Counted from the stretch's first letter, positions 7,057 through 17,500 are shown. The stretch is DNA of 64,000 nucleotides from a virus (IMGVR_UViG_3300027506_000003:1-64000), one strand, 5' to 3'. Numbers and translations are program-made. Notes: generated by a model from the sequence alone, not told the origin.

Positions 7057-8786
7057 TATACAAACGGCCCCCCACCGCCACCGCTACCGCCATTATTAAA
7101 TGCTTTTGCATAAACAGTTCCAGCACTATAACTAGTATACAATGATGTTTCTCCTGTTTTAGAAACTCTTACCACAAAACTAGTACCAGTACTGGTTACT
7201 GTTGCTTCTGCTTCACCTTGGTTACTCACAGATGCTGTCCAGTGAAAAAATGCAGCATTTTGTGTAGTCCCATTCCATAAATTATAATATGTATTTTTTG
7301 CTTTGTATAAATTAGAGGTTGTTGCATACTCATGAGGCGCAAAAGCGATGCCTTTGGAGCTATACCCAAACTCTCCAGTAGAATTCCATTTTACTGCCCA
7401 TGACCACGTACTGTCAATTCCTGCTGGGGAATGATGGTTTATAGTATCTGAATATGTAGGGGCGTGGGAAGTATCTGTACTCTCTATGCCGTACCATTTG
7501 GCCTTAACAGTAGCTGCTGTTGTTCCATTATAAAAGAATTCCATAGCAACTTTGGTATTGCAAGCGCTACCAGACTGAGTATTGACTTCTTTATTCCAGG
7601 CTCTGGTTGGAGAGACTGGGAGCATTGGAGTTGCCCCAGCGTTAGCAAGTGTAGCAGCTGGGTTGCCAGGGCCCCAAATTGTAGTTCCAGTTGGATTTGA
7701 ATCATCCCCATCGATACCATCAAATATGTAAGGTCTCTGAGCAATCAAAGGTTGTTGTTGTGATGTAGTTGCTGGTGTTTGCAAAGAATAAGTAAACGGG
7801 TTTCGGCCCTGTCTTGCATACGTAAACGGTGACCTATATTGATAAGTAAACGGTGTTTGTCCATTTGCAATGTATGGATACGGTTGTTGAGCACTCTTAA
7901 TCGTAGGTTGTTGTGCGTCTACAGGATTCCTATATGTGAAAGGAGTTCTCAGTTGATATGTAAACGGAGTCTGACTATCCACTGGATTCTGATAAGTGAA
8001 CGGACTTCTATATTGATATATCGCAGGTTGTCTTGCCTCTCTAATATTAGGTTCCTGTGCGCTTACAGGGTTTCTATAAGTGAACGGAGACTGGTGGTCA
8101 TAAGTCAATGGACTTCTATGATTGTACGTAAACGGTGACCTATGTTGATATTCTGAAGGTTGACGTGCCTGTCTAATATTAGGCTCTTGTCCATTCACTG
8201 GATTTCTATAGGTGAAAGGTGTTTGACTGTTTCTAATATTAGGTTCTTGTTGACTTCTAATATTTGGTTCTTGTCCAGCTGCAATGTACGGATACGGCAC
8301 CTGTGCATCACGTATGTTTGGTTCTTGTGCGTTTACAGGATTCTGATAAGTAAAAGGACTGGGATGCTGATAAAACCCAGGCTGTCTTGCATTTGCTATA
8401 TACGGATATGGTTGTTGTGCAGACTTAGTCTCGTTTGACTGGGCAGCTGCAATGTATGGATATGGTTGTTGATGTTGATATATCGCAGGTTGCTGTCCCT
8501 GTCTTGCATACGTAAATGGACTTCTATGTTGATAAGTTGTTGGTGTCTGACCTTGTCTTGTATAGGTAAAAGGTTGACGTGCATCTCTAATATTAGGTTC
8601 CTGTGCGCTTACAGGATTGTTGTATATAAATGGAGACCTATACTGATATGTTGATGGTTGTCGACCCGATGCAGGGCCCTGAACTTCCATTGTTCGAATG
8701 TTCGGTTGTTGAGCATTTACAGGGACACGGGCAATGTATGGTTGCTGTACCTCTGTTGCTATATTTACAAATAATTCTTCAGACAT
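7056..8786 (-). CDS. Tyr/Pro/Gln-rich repeat fibre protein A with globular tip (576 aa)
   Basis: Residues about 15-345 carry the same repeats as the downstream gene (RSPFTY, QEPNIR, QPYPYIA, RNPVNAQ), starting with the degenerate VQQPYIARVPVNAQQPNIR. From about residue 350 a non-repetitive domain begins (YIFDGIDGDDSNPTG), with many Trp and Gly residues (WSWAVKWNSTGEFGY, FFHWTASVS), and the chain ends in a glycine-rich GGSGGGGGPFV. The layout resembles a repetitive shaft plus a binding head. It follows the 540-residue fibre gene with 1 nt between the two genes. Late expression as a virion component is inferred from position. Confidence 0.7.
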   Translation of the reverse strand: MSEELFVNIATEVQQPYIARVPVNAQQPNIRTMEVQGPASGRQPSTYQYRSPFIYNNPVSAQEPNIRDARQPFTYTRQGQTPTTYQHRSPFTYARQGQQPAIYQHQQPYPYIAAAQSNETKSAQQPYPYIANARQPGFYQHPSPFTYQNPVNAQEPNIRDAQVPYPYIAAGQEPNIRSQQEPNIRNSQTPFTYRNPVNGQEPNIRQARQPSEYQHRSPFTYNHRSPLTYDHQSPFTYRNPVSAQEPNIREARQPAIYQYRSPFTYQNPVDSQTPFTYQLRTPFTYRNPVDAQQPTIKSAQQPYPYIANGQTPFTYQYRSPFTYARQGRNPFTYSLQTPATTSQQQPLIAQRPYIFDGIDGDDSNPTGTTIWGPGNPAATLANAGATPMLPVSPTRAWNKEVNTQSGSACNTKVAMEFFYNGTTAATVKAKWYGIESTDTSHAPTYSDTINHHSPAGIDSTWSWAVKWNSTGEFGYSSKGIAFAPHEYATTSNLYKAKNTYYNLWNGTTQNAAFFHWTASVSNQGEAEATVTSTGTSFVVRVSKTGETSLYTSYSAGTVYAKAFNNGGSGGGGGPFV

Positions 8787-8787
8787 A

Positions 8788-10410
8788 TCATATCACAAAC
8801 CATATGTGCCCAACTTCCGTACTCCCTACAGATGTAGGTGCGCTCGACACTATTTCATAATCCAATTTAATTTTATCACCAACACCACTGCCTGAGTGTG
8901 TTAACCCATCGCCTGGGTCGGTATCAAATCTCAATGTGTTTCCATCTCCAGTGTACGTTTCGGTAATACCAGTACCACCCACTGTCAAAGCAGCGACATC
9001 ATCATCTCCATATAATGGTGGTGCATTTAGTAGAATCTTATCAGATGCATCGTCATAAGATGCAGTAATGTTTGTATGAGAACTATGGTTTAATAGACCC
9101 GATACTTTGTCTTGTGCGTATTCTTGGAAAGATACAGTGGCACCACTTACTTGGAATGTTAAATCACCAGCAATATCTACATCGCCATCGATGTCAACAT
9201 TACCACTAATATCTAAAGAACCTGCGTCAAGTTCTCCACTAAGTGTTATGTTTCTGAATCCAGTAATGTCTTTATTTGAATCTACTGCAACTACTTTACT
9301 AGCAATTACAGTTCCGTTTGTTAGGTCATCGATTTTTTCTAAATCTGTTTGGTCTATTCTTGCAGCTCCGATTACGAATTCACTTCCAGCAATTATGTCT
9401 GTAGATGAAGTAATGTCTCCAGTTGTATCAATGTTTCTGAATCCAGTAATATCTTTATTTGAATCTACTGCAACTACGTTACTAGCAGTAACAGTTCCTA
9501 ATGTGGTTCCGTCAAGATAGTTAATCTCTGTAGTAGACAAAGTTGCACCGTCTAGTATTTCTAGTTCGGCCTCATTTACTCTTGCACTTCCGATTACAAA
9601 TTCACTACCAGCAATTATGTCTGTAGATGAAGTAATGTCTCCACCAGCAGTTACCGTTGAAGTTAAAACTGCAGTTGTACCACTTAGATTACCGTTGAAT
9701 ATTGTTGAGGTGATAGAACTAAAACCTGTACCCACACCGCCTGTAATCGTTGCTGTTGAATCGGTGAAGGTTGGTGCAGTGATTGTATGTCCAGTGTCTA
9801 CTGTAAAGTTTCCATCATGCAATGTTTGACCATACATTGCAATTGTGTTTCCACCACTAAGAGCTGTTACCCTGTTGGCTGCATCTGCATAGTTACCATT
9901 TATAATAACACCACTATCGTTATTATTATAAATTGTATTTGCAGCGGTCTCTGTAAAGAACCCAATTGATTTAGCACCAATTGTAGATGTTCCTAAGTAT
10001 GAACCTGTGAATGAGTATACAACAAGTTTATCACCTGCTGATGCACCACTTGTTAGAGATAGTTTGAAATAAACGTTTCCAGTAACAGAAGATATAGAAT
10101 AATCTGCACCCTCTAATAATAGAGTAGAATTTCTGAATACTTGGAATCTATCCTTTCTTAATCTAAGTGGATTGTCGAAATCGTCAACTTCCATTGTTGT
10201 ACCCAAACCAAATTCAGTTTGGCCACTTGTACAAGTATAGATTAACTCTTGAAAGAAGAAAGACTTGTCTTCTAAACTATTCAGAGCATCAATAACTGTT
10301 TCTTGATTCTCTGTTCTCAGGCCAGAAATATCACCAACATTGACTGCCAGTTCATTGTACTTCGTTCTAAACTCTTCAATAGTTGAGTATGTGTCTACTG
10401 TTTTTGCCAT
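8788..10410 (-). CDS. Tail-fibre protein with internal duplication (540 aa)
   Basis: The N-terminus (YSTIEEFRTKYNELAVNVGD, then SGLRTENQETVIDALNSLE) and the following block with FRNSTLLLEGADYSI match the conserved N-terminal part of cyanophage-type tail fibres that attach to the baseplate. Inside, GDITSSTDIIAGSEFVIG and VVAVDSNKDITGFRNI each occur twice, a recent duplication in the shaft. The C-terminus contains a GDDDVAALTVGGTGITETY segment and ends SVGSTEVGHIWFVI. The start is next to the stop of the 66-residue gene. Likely a principal fibre subunit. Confidence 0.75.
   Translation of the reverse strand: MAKTVDTYSTIEEFRTKYNELAVNVGDISGLRTENQETVIDALNSLEDKSFFFQELIYTCTSGQTEFGLGTTMEVDDFDNPLRLRKDRFQVFRNSTLLLEGADYSISSVTGNVYFKLSLTSGASAGDKLVVYSFTGSYLGTSTIGAKSIGFFTETAANTIYNNNDSGVIINGNYADAANRVTALSGGNTIAMYGQTLHDGNFTVDTGHTITAPTFTDSTATITGGVGTGFSSITSTIFNGNLSGTTAVLTSTVTAGGDITSSTDIIAGSEFVIGSARVNEAELEILDGATLSTTEINYLDGTTLGTVTASNVVAVDSNKDITGFRNIDTTGDITSSTDIIAGSEFVIGAARIDQTDLEKIDDLTNGTVIASKVVAVDSNKDITGFRNITLSGELDAGSLDISGNVDIDGDVDIAGDLTFQVSGATVSFQEYAQDKVSGLLNHSSHTNITASYDDASDKILLNAPPLYGDDDVAALTVGGTGITETYTGDGNTLRFDTDPGDGLTHSGSGVGDKIKLDYEIVSSAPTSVGSTEVGHIWFVI
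9235..9660 (-). repeat. Partial tandem duplication inside the 540-aa fibre gene
   Basis: The block around 9250-9300 recurs around 9433-9485 with few differences, and that around 9365-9420 recurs around 9588-9645. In protein these are the doubled GDITSSTDIIAGSEFVIG and VVAVDSNKDITGFRNI motifs, consistent with shaft lengthening by duplication. Confidence 0.75.
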
Positions 10411-10610
10411 TACGTCCTATCCAATAATTGTTGAAGCATTCCTTTCATTTGTGATACTTCAGACTTAAGTGTGTCTATCTCTTCTCTCTGTGCTAGAAAC
10501 CTTTGTTTTCTAACTTTATGTAATCTATACTGTTCTACATCTGTATTTATAATAGCATGAGAAGATTCTTCTCTATAAAGATGGGATTGTCCTTCGACTT
10601 TAATACCCAT
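10410..10610 (-). CDS. Small coiled-coil protein (66 aa)
   Basis: A 66-residue protein starting MGIKVEGQSHLYREE, with a C-terminal half (LAQREEIDTLKSEVSQMKGM) that reads as a coiled coil. I prefer the ATG at 10610, immediately after the stop of the giant upstream gene, to the TTG at 10619. It sits between the DUF4815 protein and a fibre gene, as small linker proteins do in cyanophage tail clusters. It may trimerise a fibre or act in its assembly; no family was recognised. Confidence 0.6.
   Translation of the reverse strand: MGIKVEGQSHLYREESSHAIINTDVEQYRLHKVRKQRFLAQREEIDTLKSEVSQMKGMLQQLLDRT
10544..10551 (-). promoter_or_regulatory. Possible internal late promoter
   Basis: TATAAATA on the minus strand inside the 66-residue gene, about 130 nt upstream of the 540-residue fibre gene. 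It matches the T4 late consensus but is intragenic, so it may be chance. Confidence 0.35.
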
Positions 10611-10611
10611 C

Positions 10612-13600
10612 TTATGCAAGTGCCATACATCTAAGTGCAGTTACCGCTGGTACTATAGATGTACTTGTTCCTTGACCTACTATTTTAACCACAAACCCAC
10701 TAAACTCGGGTAAATCGTTTACAGTAAACTCGTACTCTTTAAAGTTCCTTGCATCTGACTCTGTAACGACATCGGGTGAACCATCGATGTTGAAATATTC
10801 AAAACCAACATCATCGAGTAAAGTTTCTTCATCATTCTTGATAATTTTATACATCAATTTAAGTTCAGTTGTTGGTGGTCTAAAGATATCTGCAATAACT
10901 TTTAAAGATGTTGCTGGAGTCTTAAGATTAACCTTTCTTGTAACATATACCATTGCATTATTATCACCCTCTGCTTCTGTTGATGGAATATATCCTGTAC
11001 CAACTGGAAGGGATTTTGTGGTACCGTTGTTTTTAGTACCATCTGCACTGTCTATGTTGTTAATTCTGTTTGCAATACCTAGACAACCCGCTGCTTGAAC
11101 ATCAATCATAGGTGATATATTAGGGTTGAATGACATTAACTGTAACTGTAAGTCAAATGATTTACTGGATGACATCTCTCTAGATTCATTTTCGGGTGAA
11201 GCTACGATGGATGGTGAACCAAAGAATACATTATCATTCAATGTTACAAATCTGTTTGCAGTTCTTCTTGTATATGCACCCCCATCAATAATACCTTCGG
11301 GTGAATATTGAGGTGTTGTAAGAACGTTTGCACTAATGATTGTCCCTTTCAAGTTAACTGAAGGAATCATTGTGTGCAATGAATCAAAGTAGTAGTTTCT
11401 TGTTGATGTTACATTCGAACCACCACCTGTTGTTGTTTCGAATGCATAAGAACTTGCAAATGAGTATCCTGCTAGAGATGGAGTAAATCTAAATGAATCT
11501 ATTCCTCTATCTGCAAGAGTGCTATGTAATGCATTGATTACTTCAATAGGACATCCACCTAAAGTGTCTTCGGGTGTTCCTAGTATTACACTTACATCTG
11601 CATTTGAACTTCCAATGTTTGTAATTGTAATGTTATCGGCTGCAGTATAACCCTGTCCACATTTGAGAATGTTTACATCTGTAATTGCACCACTTGATAT
11701 GATGACTTCACACTTGATTCCACTACCTGTTCCACCACTATGGGTATCACCTGTACAGTCGATTGTTCCATCTGCTGGTAGTGCATCACTACCAATCTGT
11801 GAGAAACTTGTTACTACTACCGCAGAATTCTGTTTATCTCCAATAACACCTGCTATTGTTACATTATCTTTGTTACTAGTATCGTCATACAAACCATGCA
11901 TGTATGAATACACTTTTAACTTGTTGTCTGCATATGTTTCAATTGGATTAACCTGTAACTTAGCTGCTGGTAGAGCATCGTTTTCAAAATGCACACTACC
12001 AACCTTATCAATCTGATATTTTGCAGACTTTATATCAAACTTAAGGTCATCTGTTTGTTCCGCAGTCCATGTTGATGCGTTCTGTGATAAGAACAATGAA
12101 CCAGCGTATGGTTGTCCACTAATAGTTTCTCCAGTTGTTATATCTGTTTCACCCATTCTTGAAATAAATGCTTCATATTCATTTGAATTAGAATAGATAA
12201 CAAAACAGTATTCAGTATCTTCTATCAAATGAACTGGAGAGTCAAATGTAAAGGTAGTTTTTAAAGAACCATCAGCTGATATATTAATATCATCGGGATT
12301 TTTAGTAACATCTGAGAATGGTAGTACTAACTGGCCTGGATATCCATTAACCATGTTTCTGATTTGTACTGAACAAGGCATGAAAGTATCTTTTGTTGCA
12401 AAGTATAAATCTATTGAGGTTAAATCTAATCCACCTACAGTGTCAACTAAGAATGATTGAGCAAGTGGGTCTCCCCATCCTCTTGGGTTACCACCATTAA
12501 CTACTTGAACCATAGGTCTACGTAGTTGCAATTCAGGCATCTCTCTTCTATCTTGGATGACCATTACTTGTGGCACGTGTGGTGGTGTTGGGAATGTTAT
12601 TACTGGCGGTACAAATACAACCTCTGGCGCTATGTTTGGAACCTCAAATAAATCTAACACACGTCGGCCTTCTTCCCATGGGTTCTCAATTGGGTCTGGA
12701 ACTGGTATAACTACTGGGTCTGGCGTTAAAATCGGAGGCCCAGGCACAAAGATAGGCCCTGTTGGGTTTCTTGGTGGCGGAGTGTTATCAACTGGTATTT
12801 CATTAATTGGTCTTGGTGGTAACTCGGGTGCAGTTGTATCGTGACGTTCAGAGTTTAGTCTCTCACCTCTTTTTGAGAAGTCTCTTGTTGATGAACGGTC
12901 TTCTCTAATTACTCTTGCATTTCTTGTAGAGATAACTTCTGTTTGAGATGCTTGTAAGATACCTTGAGCAGTATATAATGTGGTTCCCTGTGAAGAAGGG
13001 TTTGCCATATTATAGAAACTTGATGTAATTCTCAACTCTCTTGTACCTGTTGGGAATCTTTGAACTGCAGTATTAGGCAATTCAAAATAAGCTCTTAGTC
13101 TTCCATTACCATCTGTTTTAAGGTGAGATGCAGTAGTCGTACCACTATCTTGTGAATAGGCTGCACTGTAAGGTCTTACATATTTATTTACCATTATGTT
13201 ATCAAAGTAGAAGTAATGGTTTGAATTTGGTTTCAAGTTGGTTGCATCAATTTCAATAGTCTTTGCACGAATGAATGGTATCAAAGACATTGATACTACT
13301 CTATCATTTCTTGTTTCTACTAAATCTTCAACAACTGTAGTTGTTACACCAGTTCTTGTTTGAATTTCGGGTGTATCTGTAATCTCTCTAGTAATCTGTA
13401 ACCCAGCAACCCATTGTCCACCTTGTAGTGGGTCTCCACTCCATGAACCATTAGAAGTTGCTTGTACTTCTGTAGATGTAGTAGTAGGTTCTCCGACCCA
13501 TGTTGTTTGCCATGAGTTCCATACAGTTCCCAATGCATTAGCATTTTCAGCCATTACTGCATCAAAGTTACCCTCTCTGTTTACTGTAACTTCAGGCAGT

Positions 13601-16600
13601 CTTTCTGTGTCTTGCCAAATATCTGTATCGGGTGATAACTTAATATTACCAATAAATGCAAACACATGATAGGGGTTAACATTTATTGAACGTGATGCTT
13701 TATTTTGGTTCACATAACTAACTTCATCATATGGTAAAGTAATTATATCACCAGTTTTCTGATAGTTTGATGATGCACCTTCGTTCTGTGTAACACCAAA
13801 GAACTGTGTGAATGACTTAGGTCTTAACATACCCATTCCAGTATCAATAGCACAGTTATAGTCGGGATGGTTTACATCACCAATCTTGTGACCTCTAAAG
13901 TTGTCTACTAAGAAGCCTGACTTATATCTGTCGAAACCATCTGCATCTAAAATTTGTTTTGTTTGAGTATCCTTTTCTAATAGAGAAAGAGATGTAATTC
14001 TTTCAAGGTTAGTAACTCTGTTTTGTATCTTACCGATATCCTTCATGGTATATCGTCTATGGTCGAAGCTTCTTACTCGTATGTCTTTTAACTTGTTAGT
14101 ATAAGCTGGGACTCTAATTTCGAACAATTGAATACAGTCGTCTAACCCTGCTGGTTTAGTCGGTGACAATGCTGGTGTTCCTTGAGATATTTCAAACTTA
14201 CCTTTTTTATGTAAAAAGATTTTATCAATTCTTGGAACATAGAATGAGATGTCACCTTTAAGAGATGTTCCACTAACAGGAACGTCCACTGCGTTAGCAT
14301 TTGTTTCGGAGATACCAGTTCTTGCACCTAAGAAAGAACGACCAGTCTCGTAACCAAATGGTGCATACACTGCTCCACTAGTAGAGTTTGATAAGTCAAT
14401 TGGATTTGATGGGTCTTGTGAATTGTTTGTTCCGAATGTTGTTGTACCAATAATCTGACCTACCACTGGTCTAAAGTCTAGACAATCTGAAAGTTCAAAT
14501 GTTCCATCGGGTTCTAAACCACCCAAGTCTACTTTGTTTGGAGAGTAAACTGGAATCTGAGAATAATCGATTGCTGAATATGAGGATACATCAAAGAAGT
14601 CACCACCACCCGATACTCTGAAGTAATCGAACAATACCATGATTGGGCCGTTAGGTGTTGGTTGCCCAGGCTTCAATGTCATTTTTGATAAGTCATAAAA
14701 ACCATCTCTCTGACCATTGTCAAAGAAGTATCTATCTTTAATGTCGGGTGAACCTTGACTAATAGTTGCACCTAAAACTCCAACTGCAACGGATGTCTGT
14801 CCTACTACTGTTTCACCACCAACGAATGTTGCACCGTCTTTAGATGTATAATACCAATATGATGCATTACCACCACCGTTGTTAATGAGTATTGCTCTTG
14901 CGCCCGATGTTTGTCCTATGAGTTCTTCATAATTAACAAACGTACCACTTGATGTGGTAATAACACCGTTAGGTGTGATTGGTGTTCCGTCAACACCTTC
15001 GTATACTGCAATAATCTTATGTACGTCTGCAACACCTAATGTGATATCTTTATCATCGTATGCAGTTCCGTAGAACCCATTTGAAGTTCTAGGACTCCCT
15101 ACTTTAAGACATCTTGCTTGAGATAATGCTTTACCTCTTGCAGTCGGGTCTGAGATAGTAACTGTGTAAGTTACATCAATAACTGCATTGTTATTTGATG
15201 ATGCAACGGTGCATGCCAATGTTTCTGTTGAACCACTTGTAGTTATATTTGGACTCAAGTCTTCGATGTTTAGTACATCACCAGCTGCATAACCACCTGC
15301 TGGTTCTCTTACTGAGATTGCAAAATTGTCTGTGTTTCTTGCACCGAATGTTTCTCCAGCATTAGTAGTGATACTGAAACCACCACTGGAAACTAATTTA
15401 GTGACCTGTCTTCTTACTGTAACAAAATCTGGGCTGTGTGTTTTAACCCAATCTCTTGGCCATGCATGGATGTTTGCAGTTTGGTTTTGGTCAATCAGTT
15501 TTGCACGTCTTCGAACTGCATTACCACTGTATGAGTCTGTACCGCCAGAGGTCAAAGTTAAACTTGTTTCTGTTTCCACTGAAGCAATGGTATTAACTGC
15601 ACCTGCTTGGTCTAATAGTTGGTCACCTTCTTTTAATTCTTTTATGAACTGAGTTGCAAAACCTGTAACGGTAGTGCTATTATCCATTGTAATTGTTCCA
15701 GCTAGAACTTGGTCTGAATCTAAGAAGACATCTCCAGTAAAGATTTCTCTACCAGTAACGTTTGGTAATTGGGCAACTGACCTTGCACGGTCAATGTTGT
15801 ATGCTCTAACTGCAGTATTATTGGCTGCAGTAATTGTTGCATTGCTGGTTTGACCAACTGCTGTTATTGCATCATCAGTTATGAATGCACCCTGTACATC
15901 ATGAACAAATAGTCCTGCTGTGGTACCACTTCCTTCAATGTGATGAACTATAGCACTTGCACCACTTACACTACCAGTGACTTTATCACCTGCTGTAAAT
16001 GTATTTGTCTGTGTTCCAGTAATTTTAGTGAACATCTTGATATCGAACATATACAGATTGAATAATGTATCTGTACCATAGACATCATTTGTGTCTACAC
16101 CACTGACATGGTCTACGTTTCTAACTCTTGCAGTACCAATATTTCCAGTTGAAGATAATGATGTAGCATCTGTGTCTGATATACCTAAAGTTGCTTTTAA
16201 TCCATCATACAATAGTACTGGATTGTGTGGGTCGATAGTATCCTGTCCAGTTTCATTACCGAACTCGGGTAGACCATGAGCATTATATACTCGTAATTTG
16301 TTTCCTAATCTAATGGGTGCTGATACATTATTTAATGATTCTGTTGTTCTTGCTTTGTTTATGGTTAGAGTTGTTGTACCAACTTTATCAATCTCATATC
16401 CTCTTACATAAGCCTTGCCTGGCGACACCATGAATACAAATTTATCATCGTCTCCACCATTTCCTTTTGCATAAAACCCTAAGTTCTCACCAGTATCTAA
16501 ATGTTGTCTTGTAGATGCAGTGAACTGATTTACAACGAAGTCACCATTTGCATCGAAGGTTCTTCTTGCAAGAGTGTTTTCTATTTCTGCATATTTTGTT

Positions 16601-17481
16601 TTATCAATCTTGAGTGTTATAACACCTTGGATTACTCTTGTTAATTCAACGAAAGATGTACCCAACACTGAATCTAAGGTATGTTTACCTAGTACTAGAT
16701 TAAACTGTAATCTGTCTGCTCCACCAGCGTTCTCATTTGAGGAACCTGCTGCATTGTCTAATAATGAAAGGTCTGCAGATGAGGTCACCAATGTCTCGGT
16801 GATGTTTAGACCTACTTTGAAAGATGGAGCTCCATTGTATTTTTCTAACAGAATTATCTGTTTATCGACCTTTGTAAAAAATCCTCTTACAAATACAACA
16901 CCTTCTGATATCTCTGCAATTGATGCTCTACCTAAAGGTTTTTCTGATATTGGTTGAATTTCGAAATCATTATGAGAAGCTGAATCTGCAGTAACCGTAC
17001 CACTTGAATTGTAACCAACTAGTTCTAAAGTTTCTGATGCTGAGAACAAGAAGTCATTACTTTCATTCGTACCTTGTTGTACTGGTCTAACAAATAATGT
17101 TAGTTTATCGTCTGTAGTTTCTGCTGTACTTGTTACTACCTTTGCAACCACTCCACTAGTTTGTCCTCTGACATACTTATTATGAAATGATTCTCTATAA
17201 GTTTCTACTGCAGTATCACCAAGTGGGTTAGGATTTGAAGCCTTTACCTTGACAAAGAAAACTTCCATGTCGATGTTTGCTTGTGCGCCTTGGATGATAG
17301 TCCCTTCTTCAAAGAAGTGGTCTCCAAGTCTAGAAATTTGGTTTTGTAGAATTGACTGAGACTGTGTTAATTCCCTTGCTTGTAAAGGACGGCCTGCTCT
17401 ATAAAGAACTTTATGAAATTTCTTATCTTCGGAATAGTCGTCATAATAAGGTGATATATTTAAGTCTGTCTTCTCTGCCAT
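10612..17481 (-). CDS. Giant DUF4815-type baseplate/tail protein (2289 aa)
   Basis: The N-terminal 200 or so residues (SPYYDDYSEDKKFHKVLYRA, then GRPLQARELTQSQSILQNQI and GDHFFEEGTIIQGA) are the DUF4815 domain found in large cyanophage and other marine myophage structural proteins. A proline-rich segment near the middle (about residues 1530-1610, with PPPRNPTGPIFVPGPPI) looks like a flexible hinge. The downstream part (WGDPLAQSFLVD, GGLDLTSIDLYFATKD) resembles a beta-sandwich domain seen in phage tail proteins. Its place after gp8 is where T4 carries gp9 and gp10, so it may replace wedge or fibre-connector proteins. Function as a baseplate-to-fibre platform is inferred. Confidence 0.75.
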   Translation of the reverse strand: MAEKTDLNISPYYDDYSEDKKFHKVLYRAGRPLQARELTQSQSILQNQISRLGDHFFEEGTIIQGAQANIDMEVFFVKVKASNPNPLGDTAVETYRESFHNKYVRGQTSGVVAKVVTSTAETTDDKLTLFVRPVQQGTNESNDFLFSASETLELVGYNSSGTVTADSASHNDFEIQPISEKPLGRASIAEISEGVVFVRGFFTKVDKQIILLEKYNGAPSFKVGLNITETLVTSSADLSLLDNAAGSSNENAGGADRLQFNLVLGKHTLDSVLGTSFVELTRVIQGVITLKIDKTKYAEIENTLARRTFDANGDFVVNQFTASTRQHLDTGENLGFYAKGNGGDDDKFVFMVSPGKAYVRGYEIDKVGTTTLTINKARTTESLNNVSAPIRLGNKLRVYNAHGLPEFGNETGQDTIDPHNPVLLYDGLKATLGISDTDATSLSSTGNIGTARVRNVDHVSGVDTNDVYGTDTLFNLYMFDIKMFTKITGTQTNTFTAGDKVTGSVSGASAIVHHIEGSGTTAGLFVHDVQGAFITDDAITAVGQTSNATITAANNTAVRAYNIDRARSVAQLPNVTGREIFTGDVFLDSDQVLAGTITMDNSTTVTGFATQFIKELKEGDQLLDQAGAVNTIASVETETSLTLTSGGTDSYSGNAVRRRAKLIDQNQTANIHAWPRDWVKTHSPDFVTVRRQVTKLVSSGGFSITTNAGETFGARNTDNFAISVREPAGGYAAGDVLNIEDLSPNITTSGSTETLACTVASSNNNAVIDVTYTVTISDPTARGKALSQARCLKVGSPRTSNGFYGTAYDDKDITLGVADVHKIIAVYEGVDGTPITPNGVITTSSGTFVNYEELIGQTSGARAILINNGGGNASYWYYTSKDGATFVGGETVVGQTSVAVGVLGATISQGSPDIKDRYFFDNGQRDGFYDLSKMTLKPGQPTPNGPIMVLFDYFRVSGGGDFFDVSSYSAIDYSQIPVYSPNKVDLGGLEPDGTFELSDCLDFRPVVGQIIGTTTFGTNNSQDPSNPIDLSNSTSGAVYAPFGYETGRSFLGARTGISETNANAVDVPVSGTSLKGDISFYVPRIDKIFLHKKGKFEISQGTPALSPTKPAGLDDCIQLFEIRVPAYTNKLKDIRVRSFDHRRYTMKDIGKIQNRVTNLERITSLSLLEKDTQTKQILDADGFDRYKSGFLVDNFRGHKIGDVNHPDYNCAIDTGMGMLRPKSFTQFFGVTQNEGASSNYQKTGDIITLPYDEVSYVNQNKASRSINVNPYHVFAFIGNIKLSPDTDIWQDTERLPEVTVNREGNFDAVMAENANALGTVWNSWQTTWVGEPTTTSTEVQATSNGSWSGDPLQGGQWVAGLQITREITDTPEIQTRTGVTTTVVEDLVETRNDRVVSMSLIPFIRAKTIEIDATNLKPNSNHYFYFDNIMVNKYVRPYSAAYSQDSGTTTASHLKTDGNGRLRAYFELPNTAVQRFPTGTRELRITSSFYNMANPSSQGTTLYTAQGILQASQTEVISTRNARVIREDRSSTRDFSKRGERLNSERHDTTAPELPPRPINEIPVDNTPPPRNPTGPIFVPGPPILTPDPVVIPVPDPIENPWEEGRRVLDLFEVPNIAPEVVFVPPVITFPTPPHVPQVMVIQDRREMPELQLRRPMVQVVNGGNPRGWGDPLAQSFLVDTVGGLDLTSIDLYFATKDTFMPCSVQIRNMVNGYPGQLVLPFSDVTKNPDDINISADGSLKTTFTFDSPVHLIEDTEYCFVIYSNSNEYEAFISRMGETDITTGETISGQPYAGSLFLSQNASTWTAEQTDDLKFDIKSAKYQIDKVGSVHFENDALPAAKLQVNPIETYADNKLKVYSYMHGLYDDTSNKDNVTIAGVIGDKQNSAVVVTSFSQIGSDALPADGTIDCTGDTHSGGTGSGIKCEVIISSGAITDVNILKCGQGYTAADNITITNIGSSNADVSVILGTPEDTLGGCPIEVINALHSTLADRGIDSFRFTPSLAGYSFASSYAFETTTGGGSNVTSTRNYYFDSLHTMIPSVNLKGTIISANVLTTPQYSPEGIIDGGAYTRRTANRFVTLNDNVFFGSPSIVASPENESREMSSSKSFDLQLQLMSFNPNISPMIDVQAAGCLGIANRINNIDSADGTKNNGTTKSLPVGTGYIPSTEAEGDNNAMVYVTRKVNLKTPATSLKVIADIFRPPTTELKLMYKIIKNDEETLLDDVGFEYFNIDGSPDVVTESDARNFKEYEFTVNDLPEFSGFVVKIVGQGTSTSIVPAVTALRCMALA

Positions 17482-17500
17482 AGTCTTTTAGCCTTGGTAT

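Larger units (their letters stand above)
5872..8786 (-). repeat. Coding array of about 24-nt (octapeptide) degenerate repeats over two genes
   Basis: About 2 kb across the two overlapping genes encodes octad repeats of a few types (HRSPFTYR, NAQEPNIR, QPYPYIAN). Adjacent copies differ at the DNA level, so the repeat is conserved more as protein than as DNA. The non-repetitive tip domain of protein A (about 7056-7735) and the short tail of protein B are not part of the array. Confidence 0.8.

Noticed and set aside
5872-8786. CRISPR-like repeat array
   Set aside because: The repeats are in-frame, degenerate and of constant pitch with no spacers; they encode fibre proteins.
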